Shown: positions 47,422 through 56,262, counted from the stretch's first letter. The stretch is DNA of 64,000 nucleotides from an uncultured Bacteroidota bacterium (GCA_937899625.1 CALCCB010000111.1:1-64000), one strand, 5' to 3'. Made by a program: numbers and translations. The notes: generated by a model from the letters alone, not told the origin.

Positions 47422-48774
47422 TTATTTAGAGGCAATCTCCACGAATTCATCGTAGGACACCTGTTTCTCTTTCAACTTAACTGTGCTTTTGAAATATTCA
47501 GTAAGTTTTTTCTCTGCGAGCATATCGTAGATGCGATTCGCTTCTTCCTTGTTCTGAAGTACCTGAAGAGCTGACGCTGTCAGTTCTTTATCTTCAGGAG
47601 CAGGAATTCCATATTGAGCGTAATTGTTCACCAATAATCCTTTCGTGAAATCGATCACCTCACTGTTATCCAACTTTATCTCATTGCTCTTGAAAATATC
47701 ACTCTGGATCAGCTGCCACTTCAAACCTTTCGCATAGCTGTCATAATCCTGCTCGATCTGCTCGTCAGTAATTGGCTTTTCGTTTGACAGTTTGATCCAT
47801 CTTTTCAAGAATGTATTCGGAAGCTCAACTTTAGTGTTCTGAACAAGATCCTCATAGATATCTCTAGTCAAGATGCGATCTGAGTCATTACCAAACATTC
47901 CTTCAAGATCTGCTGCAATTCTCTCTCTTAGTTCTTTTTCACTCTTTACAGCACCTTCGCCGAACAGACGGTCAAAAAGCTCTTGATTAAGATCAGCCAT
48001 CTCCATGTGCTTGATCTCGTTTATCGTCAACTGGAATTTCTTTGAAATACTTCCAAGATCTTCCTCCTTCACTCCCAACATTGATGCAGTATCCTTTCCT
48101 CCTCTTGAAACTTTCGCAGGATCAATTATCACTTTATCTCCATTCGCTTTACCGATCAACTCCTTCTTCGTTTTTTTGTCTTCAATAAATTCCATTGAAA
48201 CAGTCGATGAATGAAGAATTCCTCCTTCCTTGATCGAATCATCATCATTCAATTCAACAAATTGAGCAAGTACAAGATCGTTTTCACCGACACTATCAGC
48301 CGATACTAGTTTACCGTATCTTCTTCTTAGGTCTTCGATCTGCTTGTCCAACAATTTCTCGTCTACTTTTACTTTCACATAATCGTACTTACTCTTGTCG
48401 TTCAATTTGATCTCAAACTTCGGAGACAACCCAATTTCGTATTCAAATTCGAAAGTATCCGGCTTGTCAAAATCACCAACAACATCTGAACCTTCCTTAG
48501 GAATAGGATTTCCTAGAATTTCGATCTTGTTTTCAGAAATATAGTTGTACAATGCATCGTTCACCAACTTGTTCAATTCATCTGCCAATACTGATTTTCC
48601 ATATTGTTTTTGAATCAAAGCCAATGGAACATGACCAGGTCTGAATCCTGGAATTTTAGCCGTCTTACGGTATTTTTCCAAAGTTGATTTTACCTTCTGG
48701 CTGTAATCATCAGCAGAGATCTGCACTTTAAGGACAGCGTTCAACGCATCCACATCCTGACGAATAGTATTCAT
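47422..48774 (-). CDS. tig: trigger factor, ribosome-associated chaperone
   Basis: Binds nascent chains at the ribosome exit tunnel. From ATG 48774 the protein has 450 residues: an N-terminal ribosome-binding domain with the signature-like FRPGHVPLALIQKQYGK (canonical FRxGxxP), a middle domain (about 150-240) with only weak resemblance to the FKBP-type prolyl isomerase, and a long helical C-terminal arm. The frame is open upstream to 48870 but that part would read into tRNA-Leu and has a nonsense-like Cys-rich composition, so the later ATG is chosen. Followed by a strong terminator. clpP/clpX are not adjacent. Confidence 0.94.
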   Translation of the reverse strand: MNTIRQDVDALNAVLKVQISADDYSQKVKSTLEKYRKTAKIPGFRPGHVPLALIQKQYGKSVLADELNKLVNDALYNYISENKIEILGNPIPKEGSDVVGDFDKPDTFEFEYEIGLSPKFEIKLNDKSKYDYVKVKVDEKLLDKQIEDLRRRYGKLVSADSVGENDLVLAQFVELNDDDSIKEGGILHSSTVSMEFIEDKKTKKELIGKANGDKVIIDPAKVSRGGKDTASMLGVKEEDLGSISKKFQLTINEIKHMEMADLNQELFDRLFGEGAVKSEKELRERIAADLEGMFGNDSDRILTRDIYEDLVQNTKVELPNTFLKRWIKLSNEKPITDEQIEQDYDSYAKGLKWQLIQSDIFKSNEIKLDNSEVIDFTKGLLVNNYAQYGIPAPEDKELTASALQVLQNKEEANRIYDMLAEKKLTEYFKSTVKLKEKQVSYDEFVEIASK

Positions 48775-48842
48775 CTTACTTCTTCTTTTAAAACTACTAC
48801 AAACAAAAAATGGCCTCGTCAGACAACAAGACCATTTGAAGT

Positions 48843-48923
48843 GCGGATGGAGGGACTCGAACCCGCACACCTCTCGGCACCAGATCCTAAGTCTGGCGTG
48901 TCTACCAATTTCACCACATCCGC
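48843..48923 (-). tRNA. tRNA-Leu (anticodon UAG)
   Basis: An 81-base gene on the minus strand folds as a class II tRNA: a 7-base acceptor stem GCGGATG with CATCCGC, D-loop GAAATTGGTAGA, anticodon stem CCAGA/TCTGG with loop CTTAGGA (anticodon TAG, reading CUN), a long variable arm and T-loop GTTCGAGTC. The CCA end is not encoded. It lies 68 bases upstream of trigger factor on the same strand. Confidence 0.95.
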
Positions 48924-49094
48924 AAATTAATATTTCAAAACCTGTAGCTCGACTGCTATAGTTCCCTGAAATTGGGAGTGCAAATCTATTAATTTCTTTT
49001 GAAGTAAGAAACCATTTTTAAAAAAAATATTCAAATTTTTCAAATTGTGGAAAACACGTCCCACAGAGTAAGAATGAATGCATATAGAAAGGAG

Positions 49095-49102
49095 TATCTT
49101 TG
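49095..49102 (+). promoter_or_regulatory. Bacteroidota-type -7 box (TATCTTTG) for the flavin-reductase-like gene
   Basis: TATCTTTG matches TAnnTTTG and ends 16 bases upstream of the ATG at 49119, which supports that start over the ATGs further upstream. Confidence 0.45.
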
Positions 49103-49118
49103 CCAAAAATCTTTGAAT

Positions 49119-50015
49119 ATGCTTACTCTTGATCCAAAAGAACTTCCCGTACCAAAGGTCCATCAATACCTACTAGGTGCCATCGGACCTCGACCGATTG
49201 CTTTTGCATCGACCGTAGATGCAGAAGGGAACAGCAATTTGGCTCCATTCAGCTTTTTCAATGTTTTCAGTGCTAACCCACCGATACTGATCTTTTCACC
49301 GGCAAGATCCGGACGAACAAACACTACTAAGGACACTTATAATAACGTGAAACAGGTGCCTGAAGTAGTGATCAATATTGTAAATTATGACTTGGTTCAT
49401 CAGATGAGCCTTGCCAGCTCACCTTATCCTGCAGGAACAAGTGAGTTTGTTAAGTCGGGACTTACTCCATTAGCATCTGATCTGATCAAACCCATGAGAG
49501 TTGCAGAATCTCCTGTCCAGTTCGAATGTAAAGTAAATGAAGTCGTCGAGCTCGGTAATGAAGGAGGGGCAGGTAATCTTGTTATTTGTGAAGTCGTAAA
49601 GATCCACATCCGTGAAGAGGTTTTGGATGCGAATCAGATGATCGACCAGAAAAAGATCGATCTTGTTTCAAGAATGGGTGGTAACTGGTATTGCCGTGCT
49701 GACGAAAATTCAATGTTTGAAATAGCAAAACCGATCACCGCATGCGGAATCGGATATGACAACATACCGGACGATATCAGAAATAGCAAGGTACTGACCG
49801 GGAATGATCTTGGTTTCCTTGGCGGAATCGAAGAATTACCAAATGAAACAGATGTAAATGAGTATAAATTGCTGGAGCTAAGTGATCTTTTTTTATCTTT
49901 AGAAGATCAACCTGACGCACTTGAAGCTGCCCTTCACAAAAAGGCTCAGCAACTGCTTAAGGAAAATAAATTGGACGAGGCGTGGATGACTCTGCTCTCA
50001 TTCAACAATGGCTAA
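49119..50015 (+). CDS. flavin-reductase-like (split-barrel FMN-binding) protein
   Basis: Probable FMN-binding oxidoreductase. From ATG 49119 the protein is 298 residues. The first 200 form the flavin_reduct split barrel with GAIGPRPIAFASTVDAEG and NLAPFSFFNVFSANPPIL, where FMN phosphate is expected to bind. The last 90 residues are a helical extension (LEAALHKKAQQLLKENK) of unknown role. Related to the DIM6/NTAB group rather than to two-component monooxygenase reductases with known partners. The next gene, DUF3127, follows after 32 bases. Substrate unknown. Confidence 0.85.
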   Translation: MLTLDPKELPVPKVHQYLLGAIGPRPIAFASTVDAEGNSNLAPFSFFNVFSANPPILIFSPARSGRTNTTKDTYNNVKQVPEVVINIVNYDLVHQMSLASSPYPAGTSEFVKSGLTPLASDLIKPMRVAESPVQFECKVNEVVELGNEGGAGNLVICEVVKIHIREEVLDANQMIDQKKIDLVSRMGGNWYCRADENSMFEIAKPITACGIGYDNIPDDIRNSKVLTGNDLGFLGGIEELPNETDVNEYKLLELSDLFLSLEDQPDALEAALHKKAQQLLKENKLDEAWMTLLSFNNG

Positions 50016-50047
50016 GAAACAAACAACAACCAATTAATAATTAACGT

Positions 50048-50449
50048 ATGTATAAGTTAACAGGAACCGTGAAGGTGGTGAACAATACTGTTCAAGTGTC
50101 GGAGAAGTTTTCAAAAAGAGAATTTGTAGTGACAGACTCTACTGGAATGTATCCACAGGATATTTCATTCCAGGCAACTCAGGATAAGTGCTCTCTTCTG
50201 GATGGTGTTCAACCGGGAGAACAGATCGAAGTGTCATTCAACCTTAGAGGAAGAGAATGGACCAGCCCTCAAGGAGAGGTGAAATATTTCAATACTCTTG
50301 AAGCATGGAGAATTGAAAAGGCTGGTGCCAATTCAGGAATGGCTGCCAATTCAGGAATGGGCTCTATGTCTAACGATCCAATTCCTGCTTCTACTCCATC
50401 TCCTATCGAAGCTGCGAGCAGTGACGAAGATGACGATCTACCATTCTGA
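50048..50449 (+). CDS. DUF3127 protein with SSB-like acidic C-terminal tip
   Basis: 133-residue protein of the Bacteroidota DUF3127 family. The first 90 residues (MYKLTGTVKVVNNTVQVSEK, GREWTSPQGEVKYFNTLEAW) look like a small beta-barrel, possibly OB-like. A disordered Ser/Asn/Gly/Pro linker follows (NSGMAANSGMGSMSN), ending in SSDEDDDLPF. That tip closely matches the DDDIPF-type end by which single-stranded DNA-binding protein recruits repair and replication enzymes. Function is not established; a nucleic-acid role is inferred. A strong terminator follows. Confidence 0.85.
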   Translation: MYKLTGTVKVVNNTVQVSEKFSKREFVVTDSTGMYPQDISFQATQDKCSLLDGVQPGEQIEVSFNLRGREWTSPQGEVKYFNTLEAWRIEKAGANSGMAANSGMGSMSNDPIPASTPSPIEAASSDEDDDLPF

Positions 50450-50470
50450 TTTAGTTTAAAGAATTGATTG

Positions 50471-50500
50471 AAAGGCCGGTTGATCCGGCCTTTATTTTTG
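50471..50500. terminator. strong bidirectional terminator after DUF3127
   Basis: AAAGGCCGG and CCGGCCTTT pair perfectly over nine bases with a five-base loop; a T-rich run follows on the plus side. The gene on the other strand ends 2 bases beyond. Confidence 0.85.
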
Positions 50501-50501
50501 A

Positions 50502-51617
50502 CTAAAAATTCCTTTCAAGCTTTCTCCCTCTCCATTCCGGTTTGAAGAAATACATCATTCCTGCAATTGTGATCAAATAAAATGGATAGATCAATTCGTA
50601 AGCAGAAATGAAAAACCATGATCTCAATCTTCGACTTCTATTAAAGAATACTAAAAACACCAACATATCAATGAGCGTCTTTGCCAGTAAAAGACCAATG
50701 AAAGTGCTCCAATTTTCATTTGATATCTCCATGATCAACAACCCAACAAATACCAACGTAAGTAACCCCTGAAGTATCGCAAGCGCCGTGCTCAAATAGT
50801 CTTTGACATCCCCTGTTTTTGCTACCCACCTCAAGCGCTGATTGAAAAATTCTTTAATTGTCTGAGGCGTCTCGGTGTTAATCGCCAGACCAGGATCAGT
50901 CATTAGTCTGATGTTTGCCTTTGCATTTCTAAAGTCTCTTAATAAATAGATGTCATCACCACTTGACATATGTTCATGCGTCTCCAGTCGATCGAATTTC
51001 TCGAAAGCATCTCTTCTGAATAATAAATTTGCTCCACTCGCCATGATCGGTCTGAACCATCCTGACAAACCACAATTAAAAGCATTCACAAGTAAAAGGT
51101 CGACTTCAAAAAGATGTTTCCAGAATTTATCAGCCACCATAATAGCTGGCAGTACATACATATCTGCATTTGAAAGTCTGGACAGATTGAGAAAATAATC
51201 AGGATGAAAAGAAATATCTGCATCCATGGTCAGGATGTATTCTGAATCGGAATTTGAAATGGCATGACGAATTGCCGCCTTTTTACCTTTTGAACCTTCA
51301 GGTAATTCCAATACACGATAAGGTATTTCATCTGAAAGTGTCTTGACCAGTTCAACAGAATTGTCTTCTGAATGATCATTTACAAAAATGAATTCTCCCG
51401 GATAATAATTCAATGCTCGAATGGAATCCAGGATTACTTTGATCCTTTTTTCTTCATTTCGAAAAGGAATGACAACAACTACGTTTTGATTGGCAATGTG
51501 ATCTGATTCGTCTCCTTTATACCCTCCTTCACGCATCCGCTGAATGAAATACCCGAAGACAGCGATTAAGATCAATAATACGCCATAAAGACCTAAAAAA
51601 AGAATCATCCAATTCAT
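50502..51617 (-). CDS. family 2 glycosyltransferase, membrane-bound
   Basis: 371 residues: an N-terminal hydrophobic segment (about 3-24), a GT-A catalytic domain with NQNVVVVIPFRNEEKRIKVI, FVNDHSEDNS and the metal-binding TMDADISFHP, the acceptor-side motif QRLRWVAKTG (QxxRW) of processive GT2 enzymes, and three C-terminal membrane segments. The QxxRW motif and membrane anchors suggest transfer to a lipid or growing polymer. It lies 5 bases downstream of a flippase-like gene, so the two probably work together. Sugar unknown. Confidence 0.88.
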   Translation of the reverse strand: MNWMILFLGLYGVLLILIAVFGYFIQRMREGGYKGDESDHIANQNVVVVIPFRNEEKRIKVILDSIRALNYYPGEFIFVNDHSEDNSVELVKTLSDEIPYRVLELPEGSKGKKAAIRHAISNSDSEYILTMDADISFHPDYFLNLSRLSNADMYVLPAIMVADKFWKHLFEVDLLLVNAFNCGLSGWFRPIMASGANLLFRRDAFEKFDRLETHEHMSSGDDIYLLRDFRNAKANIRLMTDPGLAINTETPQTIKEFFNQRLRWVAKTGDVKDYLSTALAILQGLLTLVFVGLLIMEISNENWSTFIGLLLAKTLIDMLVFLVFFNRSRRLRSWFFISAYELIYPFYLITIAGMMYFFKPEWRGRKLERNF

Positions 51618-51622
51618 ACCAA

Positions 51623-52540
51623 CTATTTTTTTCTGATCAGCACCAATGCCAACACTGTAGGCAATACCAAATTAATTAACCAAATACTGAAACTCGAAAT
51701 TAGAATAATGGGACCACTTAAATGAAATGAAGTTAATACCCAGACAGCTACGCTGTCACGGATAATGACCTTACCAAGAAATAAGGAAGGAGTTAAAGTT
51801 ACCCAGAAATAATATTGCCAGATCCAAAAGAATAATTCCAGATCAATAGTAGCTCCAAATGCTGCCAGCATCACCAACATTTGAACCGTAAAGATCATCA
51901 ACCGCAACAGACTAATACCGAGAATTTGCCAGCGAAAACTAAGTCGATTGCGAAAATCTTTCAACCGATAGAATAATTTCATTCGTTTAGGAAAGATGAA
52001 TTTGAAGAACGAATCGAAATAAAAATATCCAACAAACAACACAAGCAAAACGAGTCCACCCAATAAGATCAAATGATGAGGAGGAACCCCCAATGGCGAC
52101 ATCCCGAGATAGAGAAGTGAAATAAATCCCGCTAACATACTAGCGAAAAACTGCGCATAGTTGGAAAGCAAGGTCAATACTGTAATGCTGATGGACGATC
52201 TCTTTGAAAAGTACATTAATCGGCCGACAAAATTCCCAATCATATTTGGGGTAAGCATTCCGCTAATAATTCCGGCCAAAAAACCATTACTCGTTTCAAA
52301 AGGGGATGACCTAATATTAGCCACTTTTAAGATCAATCGCCATTTCATCCATTCACACCACCAGTTCGGAACGAATAAAAGAAAGCTTAAGAGAAACAAT
52401 AAAGGATTAAAATGGTCAAAAATATTCCATGACCAGTCCATCTTATTGATCTGATCAACTAAGTATGCAACAAATCCCATCAACAGAATCAGTTTGCCGA
52501 CAATAAAGAAATTCTTACCTTTTTTAGTAGCTTTAGACAT
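51623..52540 (-). CDS. lysylphosphatidylglycerol-synthase-like / UPF0104 membrane protein
   Basis: 305-residue polytopic protein with seven or eight hydrophobic segments, of the family that includes the flippase part of MprF. The family motif region FVPNWWCEWMKWRLIL and GIISGMLTPNMIGNFVGRL is present. I start at ATG 52540 (MSKATKKGK); the frame is open further upstream but there it would run into ruvC. It has no lysyl-transferase domain. Paired with a GT2 gene, it may flip or carry a glycolipid. Only 12 bases separate its ATG from that of ruvC on the other strand. Confidence 0.8.
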   Translation of the reverse strand: MSKATKKGKNFFIVGKLILLMGFVAYLVDQINKMDWSWNIFDHFNPLLFLLSFLLFVPNWWCEWMKWRLILKVANIRSSPFETSNGFLAGIISGMLTPNMIGNFVGRLMYFSKRSSISITVLTLLSNYAQFFASMLAGFISLLYLGMSPLGVPPHHLILLGGLVLLVLFVGYFYFDSFFKFIFPKRMKLFYRLKDFRNRLSFRWQILGISLLRLMIFTVQMLVMLAAFGATIDLELFFWIWQYYFWVTLTPSLFLGKVIIRDSVAVWVLTSFHLSGPIILISSFSIWLINLVLPTVLALVLIRKK

Positions 52541-52552
52541 TCCTAGTGTACA

Positions 52553-53110
52553 ATGGTTGAAGATAAGATTATTCTTGGAATTGATCCCGGCACCACTGTG
52601 TTGGGTTATGGATTGATCCATGTAAAAAAGAACAAAATTGAACTCGTGAATTTTGGGATCATTCAATTGCACAAATTACCGACTCAACCTGACAAGCTAA
52701 AAAAGATCTACGATCGGCTGGATTCGATCATTCGGGAATTTAAACCGGATGAAATGGCGATCGAAGCCCCTTTCTTTGGAAAGAATGTGCAATCGATGCT
52801 AAAACTTGGGAGGGCTCAGGGTGTAGCCATCGCTGCATGTCTTGCTCACAATATTCCTTTTGAAGAATATACTCCTAAAAGGATCAAACAATCGATCACT
52901 GGCAACGGAGCAGCATCGAAGGAACAAGTTGCAGCGATGCTTCAAAAATTGTTGAATTTTGAAGACATGCCGAAGTACCTCGATGCAACTGATGGTTTAG
53001 CAACTGCTGTTTGTCACCATTTTTCAAAAGGTGTTGGAGAAAATAATAAAGCCAAGGTTGGAGGCTGGAATGATTTTATAAAGAACAATCCGAATAGAAA
53101 ACTAAGATGA
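52553..53110 (+). CDS. ruvC: Holliday-junction resolvase RuvC
   Basis: Dimeric endonuclease that cuts Holliday junctions in recombinational repair. The 185-residue protein has the RNase-H-like fold with acidic catalytic residues: Asp11 in ILGIDPGTT, Glu in MAIEAPFFGKN, and the C-terminal Asp in YLDATDGLATAV; it also has the usual NVQSMLKLGRAQGV. Normal length. RuvA and RuvB are not in the window. A broken YdeI-like gene overlaps its end by 4 bases. Confidence 0.96.
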   Translation: MVEDKIILGIDPGTTVLGYGLIHVKKNKIELVNFGIIQLHKLPTQPDKLKKIYDRLDSIIREFKPDEMAIEAPFFGKNVQSMLKLGRAQGVAIAACLAHNIPFEEYTPKRIKQSITGNGAASKEQVAAMLQKLLNFEDMPKYLDATDGLATAVCHHFSKGVGENNKAKVGGWNDFIKNNPNRKLR

Positions 53111-53704
53111 TTGATCCCCGAGTCGATACGTATATTGATAAAGCTGAGCAATTCGCACAGCCGATATTAAAAAAATTAAGAAGCTCTATTCATAATGCAA
53201 GTCCTGAAATTGTCGAAACGATCAAGTGGGGATTTCCAAATGTTGAATACAAGGGATCAATTCTCTGCAGTTTCGCATCTTTTAAGCACCATTGTTCAAT
53301 TGGATTCTGGCTTGGATAGAAAATGGAGGATCCTGATAAAATCTTTATTCAAGGAGAGGCCATGGGAAATCTTGGAAAGCTTCAATCCATTGACGATCTG
53401 CCTTCCGAGGATATTCTCAGAAGATACATTCAAGAAGCGATGATTCTCATTGAAAATGGTGAAAAATGTGAGAAACACTAATCAGGAAACCGACCTAAAA
53501 GTACCTGATGACCTCGATTTAATTCTGAACAAACATCCAAAAGCACGAACTACTTTCGATTCCTTCAGCAGGTCAAACAAAAAGGAGTATATCACTTGGA
53601 TAGAAGATGCAAAAACTCAAACCACACGAGAAAAAAGAATGTCAACGACTATAAAGTTTCTGTCCGAAGGGAGAACAAAAAACTGGAAATACGAACGAAA
53701 ATGA
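53107..53704 (+). pseudogene. YdeI/OmdA family (DUF1801) gene with a stop and a frameshift
   Basis: The first frame begins with ATG at 53107 (MIDPRVDTYIDKAEQFAQP, KWGFPNVEYKGSILCSFASF) and meets TAG at 53317-53319. The same frame resumes directly after it with KMEDPDKIFIQGEAMGNLGK and RRYIQEAMILIENGEK until 53479. From about 53468 the next frame continues with LKVPDDLDLILNKHPKA, NKKEYITWIEDAKTQTTREK and NWKYERK to 53704. Joined, these give a complete DUF1801 plus OmdA-type protein of about 198 residues. One premature stop and one single-base indel near the A run at 53462-53466 explain the break. Function is poorly known even in intact relatives. Confidence 0.82.
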
Positions 53705-54121
53705 TCAATGACCTAAAATTCCGGGAAGATGATTATTCGTATCCTTCGTCACAGGCAATGCTCTAACCCCTCTTTGCTCCAATTTTCCTGACATACGATT
53801 CAATGAATCCAAAACCTCGGCGTAGATCGACTGCATTTCAGTCTTATTGCCCCCGTAATAACTCATGCTTCGATCATAACGATCATACTGCAAATTAAAC
53901 TTATTAAGGACCCTGTCTCCAGACTTTTTCATCAAACGATGGTATCTTGAAACACTTTGATATTTCATTTTTACATGAGATTCGATCAACATCATCTCAC
54001 ATAATACCTGGACAACGGTATCTCTCGGTATAAGGTCTTTAGGGGCAGACGAGCTGTTCACTTCATCTCTGCAACCAGAGACGATCAGTATAAAACAAAC
54101 GACACCTGTCAACCTTATCAT
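53705..54121 (-). CDS. DUF4296 lipoprotein
   Basis: 138-residue predicted lipoprotein: signal peptide with lipobox IVSGC (Cys at about 17), then a short helical domain of the DUF4296 family (LCEMMLIESHVKMKYQSVSR, FNLQYDRYDRSMSYYGG). The family is limited to Bacteroidota and commonly follows dihydroorotase, as here: the ATG overlaps the pyrC stop by 4 bases. Likely located in the periplasm or outer membrane. Function unknown. Confidence 0.88.
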   Translation of the reverse strand: MIRLTGVVCFILIVSGCRDEVNSSSAPKDLIPRDTVVQVLCEMMLIESHVKMKYQSVSRYHRLMKKSGDRVLNKFNLQYDRYDRSMSYYGGNKTEMQSIYAEVLDSLNRMSGKLEQRGVRALPVTKDTNNHLPGILGH

Positions 54122-55461
54122 CTATCAAACCTCAAACGACTACCAGTGGTACCCTCGATTATTTTACCGCCTTCGAAAACTTTATTTCCGTTTACATAAG
54201 TACTATCGATCGAATGGCTGAACGTGAAACCTTCAAATGGAGACCAACCGCATTTGTAAAGTATATTCTCTTTGGTCACTGTCGTCTTTTTATTTGGATC
54301 AACAATAACCAAGTCAGCAAAATAACCTTCTCTCAAATAACCTCTTTGGTTCACTCTGAATAAATCTGCCGGAGCATGAGCCATTTTTTCGACTACTCTT
54401 TCGATTGCAAAATTCTTCTCTATTGACTTTTCAAGCATGGCAAGAAGTGCATGCTGAACCAAAGGCCCACCAGACGGAGCTTTAAAATATGAATTCTCTT
54501 TTTCTTCAATCGTGTGAGGAGCGTGATCAGTTGCTACCACATCAATTCTATTATCAAGAACTGCTGCAAGGATTGCATCTCTGTCAGTCGCTTTTTTCAC
54601 TGCTGGATTCCATTTTATGTAGTTTCCTTTTGTAGCGTAATCCTCATCTGAAAACCACATATGATGGATACAAGCTTCAGCAGTGATCAATTTATCCTTA
54701 AGCGGGATCTCATTGGTGAACAACTCAAGTTCCTTCGCAGTTGAAATATGAAGAATATGTAGCCTAGTATTGTGTTTCTTGGCCAAACGAACCGCAAGTG
54801 ACGAGGATAAATAGCAGGCTTCTTCACTACGGATGATCGGATGCATTTCTATAGGAACGTCCTCACCATACTTTGCCTTTGCTATTTCAATGTTTGCTCT
54901 AACCGTATGCTCATCTTCGCAGTGCGTAGCTATCAGCATTGGGGGTACTTTACTGAAAAGTGAATCCAACGTCTTTTCATTATCTACCAGCATGTTCCCC
55001 GTAGACGATCCCATAAAGATCTTCACTCCACAAACATCCTGATGACTTGTTTTTAAAACTTCATCAATGTTATGGTTAGAAGCTCCCATGAAGAAGGAAT
55101 AGTTCGCAATCGATGATTCTGCTGCGATCTGGTATTTATCTTCCAACAATTCCTGAGTAAGGGCATTGGGAACCGTATTCGGCATTTCCATGAACGAAGT
55201 GATTCCTCCAGCAACTGCTGCTCTCGATTCCGTTCCGATATTTGCCTTATGGGTTAAGCCTGGTTCTCTAAAATGCACTTGATCGTCGATACAACCAGGA
55301 AGAATATATTTCCCATTTAGGTCAACAATGGTCGCATTTCCTTCTGCTGATAAAGAATTTCCAATCTTCGAAATTCTACGATTCTCAATAAGTATGTCCG
55401 CTTCTTTTCTGGATCCTTCATTGATCAGGATCCCATTTTTCAGGATCGTTATTTGACTCAT
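54118..55461 (-). CDS. pyrC: dihydroorotase
   Basis: Third step of pyrimidine synthesis, cyclising carbamoyl-aspartate. The 447-residue amidohydrolase has the metal-binding IDDQVHFREPG, the Lys for carbamylation in GVKIFMGSSTGNM, His in IATHCEDEH and LHILHIST, and the catalytic Asp in ATDHAPHT. In most dihydroorotases the first motif is DxHxH; here Gln61 replaces the first His, while His63 is kept. Length and motif order fit the class I enzyme. Operon: polyprenol mannosyltransferase, pyrC, DUF4296, with 4-base overlaps at both junctions. Confidence 0.93.
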   Translation of the reverse strand: MSQITILKNGILINEGSRKEADILIENRRISKIGNSLSAEGNATIVDLNGKYILPGCIDDQVHFREPGLTHKANIGTESRAAVAGGITSFMEMPNTVPNALTQELLEDKYQIAAESSIANYSFFMGASNHNIDEVLKTSHQDVCGVKIFMGSSTGNMLVDNEKTLDSLFSKVPPMLIATHCEDEHTVRANIEIAKAKYGEDVPIEMHPIIRSEEACYLSSSLAVRLAKKHNTRLHILHISTAKELELFTNEIPLKDKLITAEACIHHMWFSDEDYATKGNYIKWNPAVKKATDRDAILAAVLDNRIDVVATDHAPHTIEEKENSYFKAPSGGPLVQHALLAMLEKSIEKNFAIERVVEKMAHAPADLFRVNQRGYLREGYFADLVIVDPNKKTTVTKENILYKCGWSPFEGFTFSHSIDSTYVNGNKVFEGGKIIEGTTGSRLRFDR

Positions 55462-56168
55462 AAATTCATTTTACGCATTTTCCAAACTCCAAAAAATGCC
55501 TCCTTAAAAATACCCGTACTCATTTTTGACACTCCATAAAGTCTATCAACAAATGTGATAGGAACTTCTTTCACTTTAAAGCCATGTTTCACAGCAGCGT
55601 ACTTCATGCAAATCTGAAAAGCGTATCCTTTAAATGTTACACCGTCCAGATTGATAGTCTCCAACACTTTTCTTCTGTAACACTTAAATCCGGCTGTAGT
55701 ATCCTTGATCGAAATCCAAAGGATCAATCGAACATATACACTGGCAAAATACGACATCAAAACTCGCTTGAGTGGCCAATTTGAAACTTTTCCACCTTTT
55801 ATGTAGCGAGATCCAATACTTAGATCCGCTCCATCAAAGCAAGCCTGATACAACCGAATCAGATCATCCGGGTTGTGCGAGAAGTCACAATCCATTTCAA
55901 AAATAAAATCGTATCCTTTTGAGACAGACCATTTGAATCCATGAATGTATGCTGTACCAAGCCCAAGCTTTCCAGACCTTGTTTCAAGGTGAATTCTTCC
56001 GGGAAATTCTTGTTGAAGCTCAATGATTTTATCTGATGTTCCGTCAGGTGAATTATCATCAACAAACAGGAGATGAAAATCCTTTTCAATAGACATGACC
56101 TTACGGGTCATTTTCTCGACATTTTCAATCTCGTTATACGTTGGTATGATAATAACAGAATCCGACAT
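55458..56168 (-). CDS. polyprenol monophosphomannose synthase (DPM1-like GT2)
   Basis: Transfers mannose (or a similar sugar) to polyprenyl phosphate, supplying GT-C enzymes outside the membrane. The 236-residue soluble GT-A protein has IIPTYNEIENVEKM (about 6-19), FVDDNSPDGTSDKI (about 36) and the metal-binding MDCDFSHNPDDL (about 94-105), with the family motif GVSKMSTGIFKEA near the end. It lacks C-terminal membrane segments, as in most bacterial members. It overlaps pyrC by 4 bases. The GT-C-like protein at 19653-21020 is a plausible user of the product, which is inference. Confidence 0.92.
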   Translation of the reverse strand: MSDSVIIIPTYNEIENVEKMTRKVMSIEKDFHLLFVDDNSPDGTSDKIIELQQEFPGRIHLETRSGKLGLGTAYIHGFKWSVSKGYDFIFEMDCDFSHNPDDLIRLYQACFDGADLSIGSRYIKGGKVSNWPLKRVLMSYFASVYVRLILWISIKDTTAGFKCYRRKVLETINLDGVTFKGYAFQICMKYAAVKHGFKVKEVPITFVDRLYGVSKMSTGIFKEAFFGVWKMRKMNL

Positions 56169-56247
56169 TATATCACTGATACATACTGCTAAAATAAGTA
56201 ATATATACCAATCAGATTGTTAATAATCCTAAATGGCTCAATGTGCT

Positions 56248-56255
56248 TATCTTTG
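56248..56255 (+). promoter_or_regulatory. Bacteroidota-type -7 box (TATCTTTG)
   Basis: TATCTTTG, 7 bases upstream of the ATG at 56263, matches TAnnTTTG. The predicted transcript would start at about the ATG, that is, be leaderless. Confidence 0.4.
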
Positions 56256-56262
56256 AATTTAG

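Noticed and set aside
48775-48870. N-terminal extension of trigger factor
   Set aside because: It would read into tRNA-Leu and has a Cys-rich, unlikely sequence; the ATG at 48774 matches the family start.
52541-52672. Upstream extension of the flippase-like gene
   Set aside because: It would cover the start of ruvC on the other strand and has no family-like sequence; the ATG at 52540 precedes the first membrane segment.
53195-53443. 82-codon frame inside the YdeI-like pseudogene
   Set aside because: Off-frame shadow; the family-like sequence lies in the other frames.
13890-53704. Stop-codon reassignment, since two genes are interrupted by TAA and TAG
   Set aside because: TAA, TAG and TGA all serve as normal ends of intact genes throughout the window, and the YdeI-like gene also has a frameshift.
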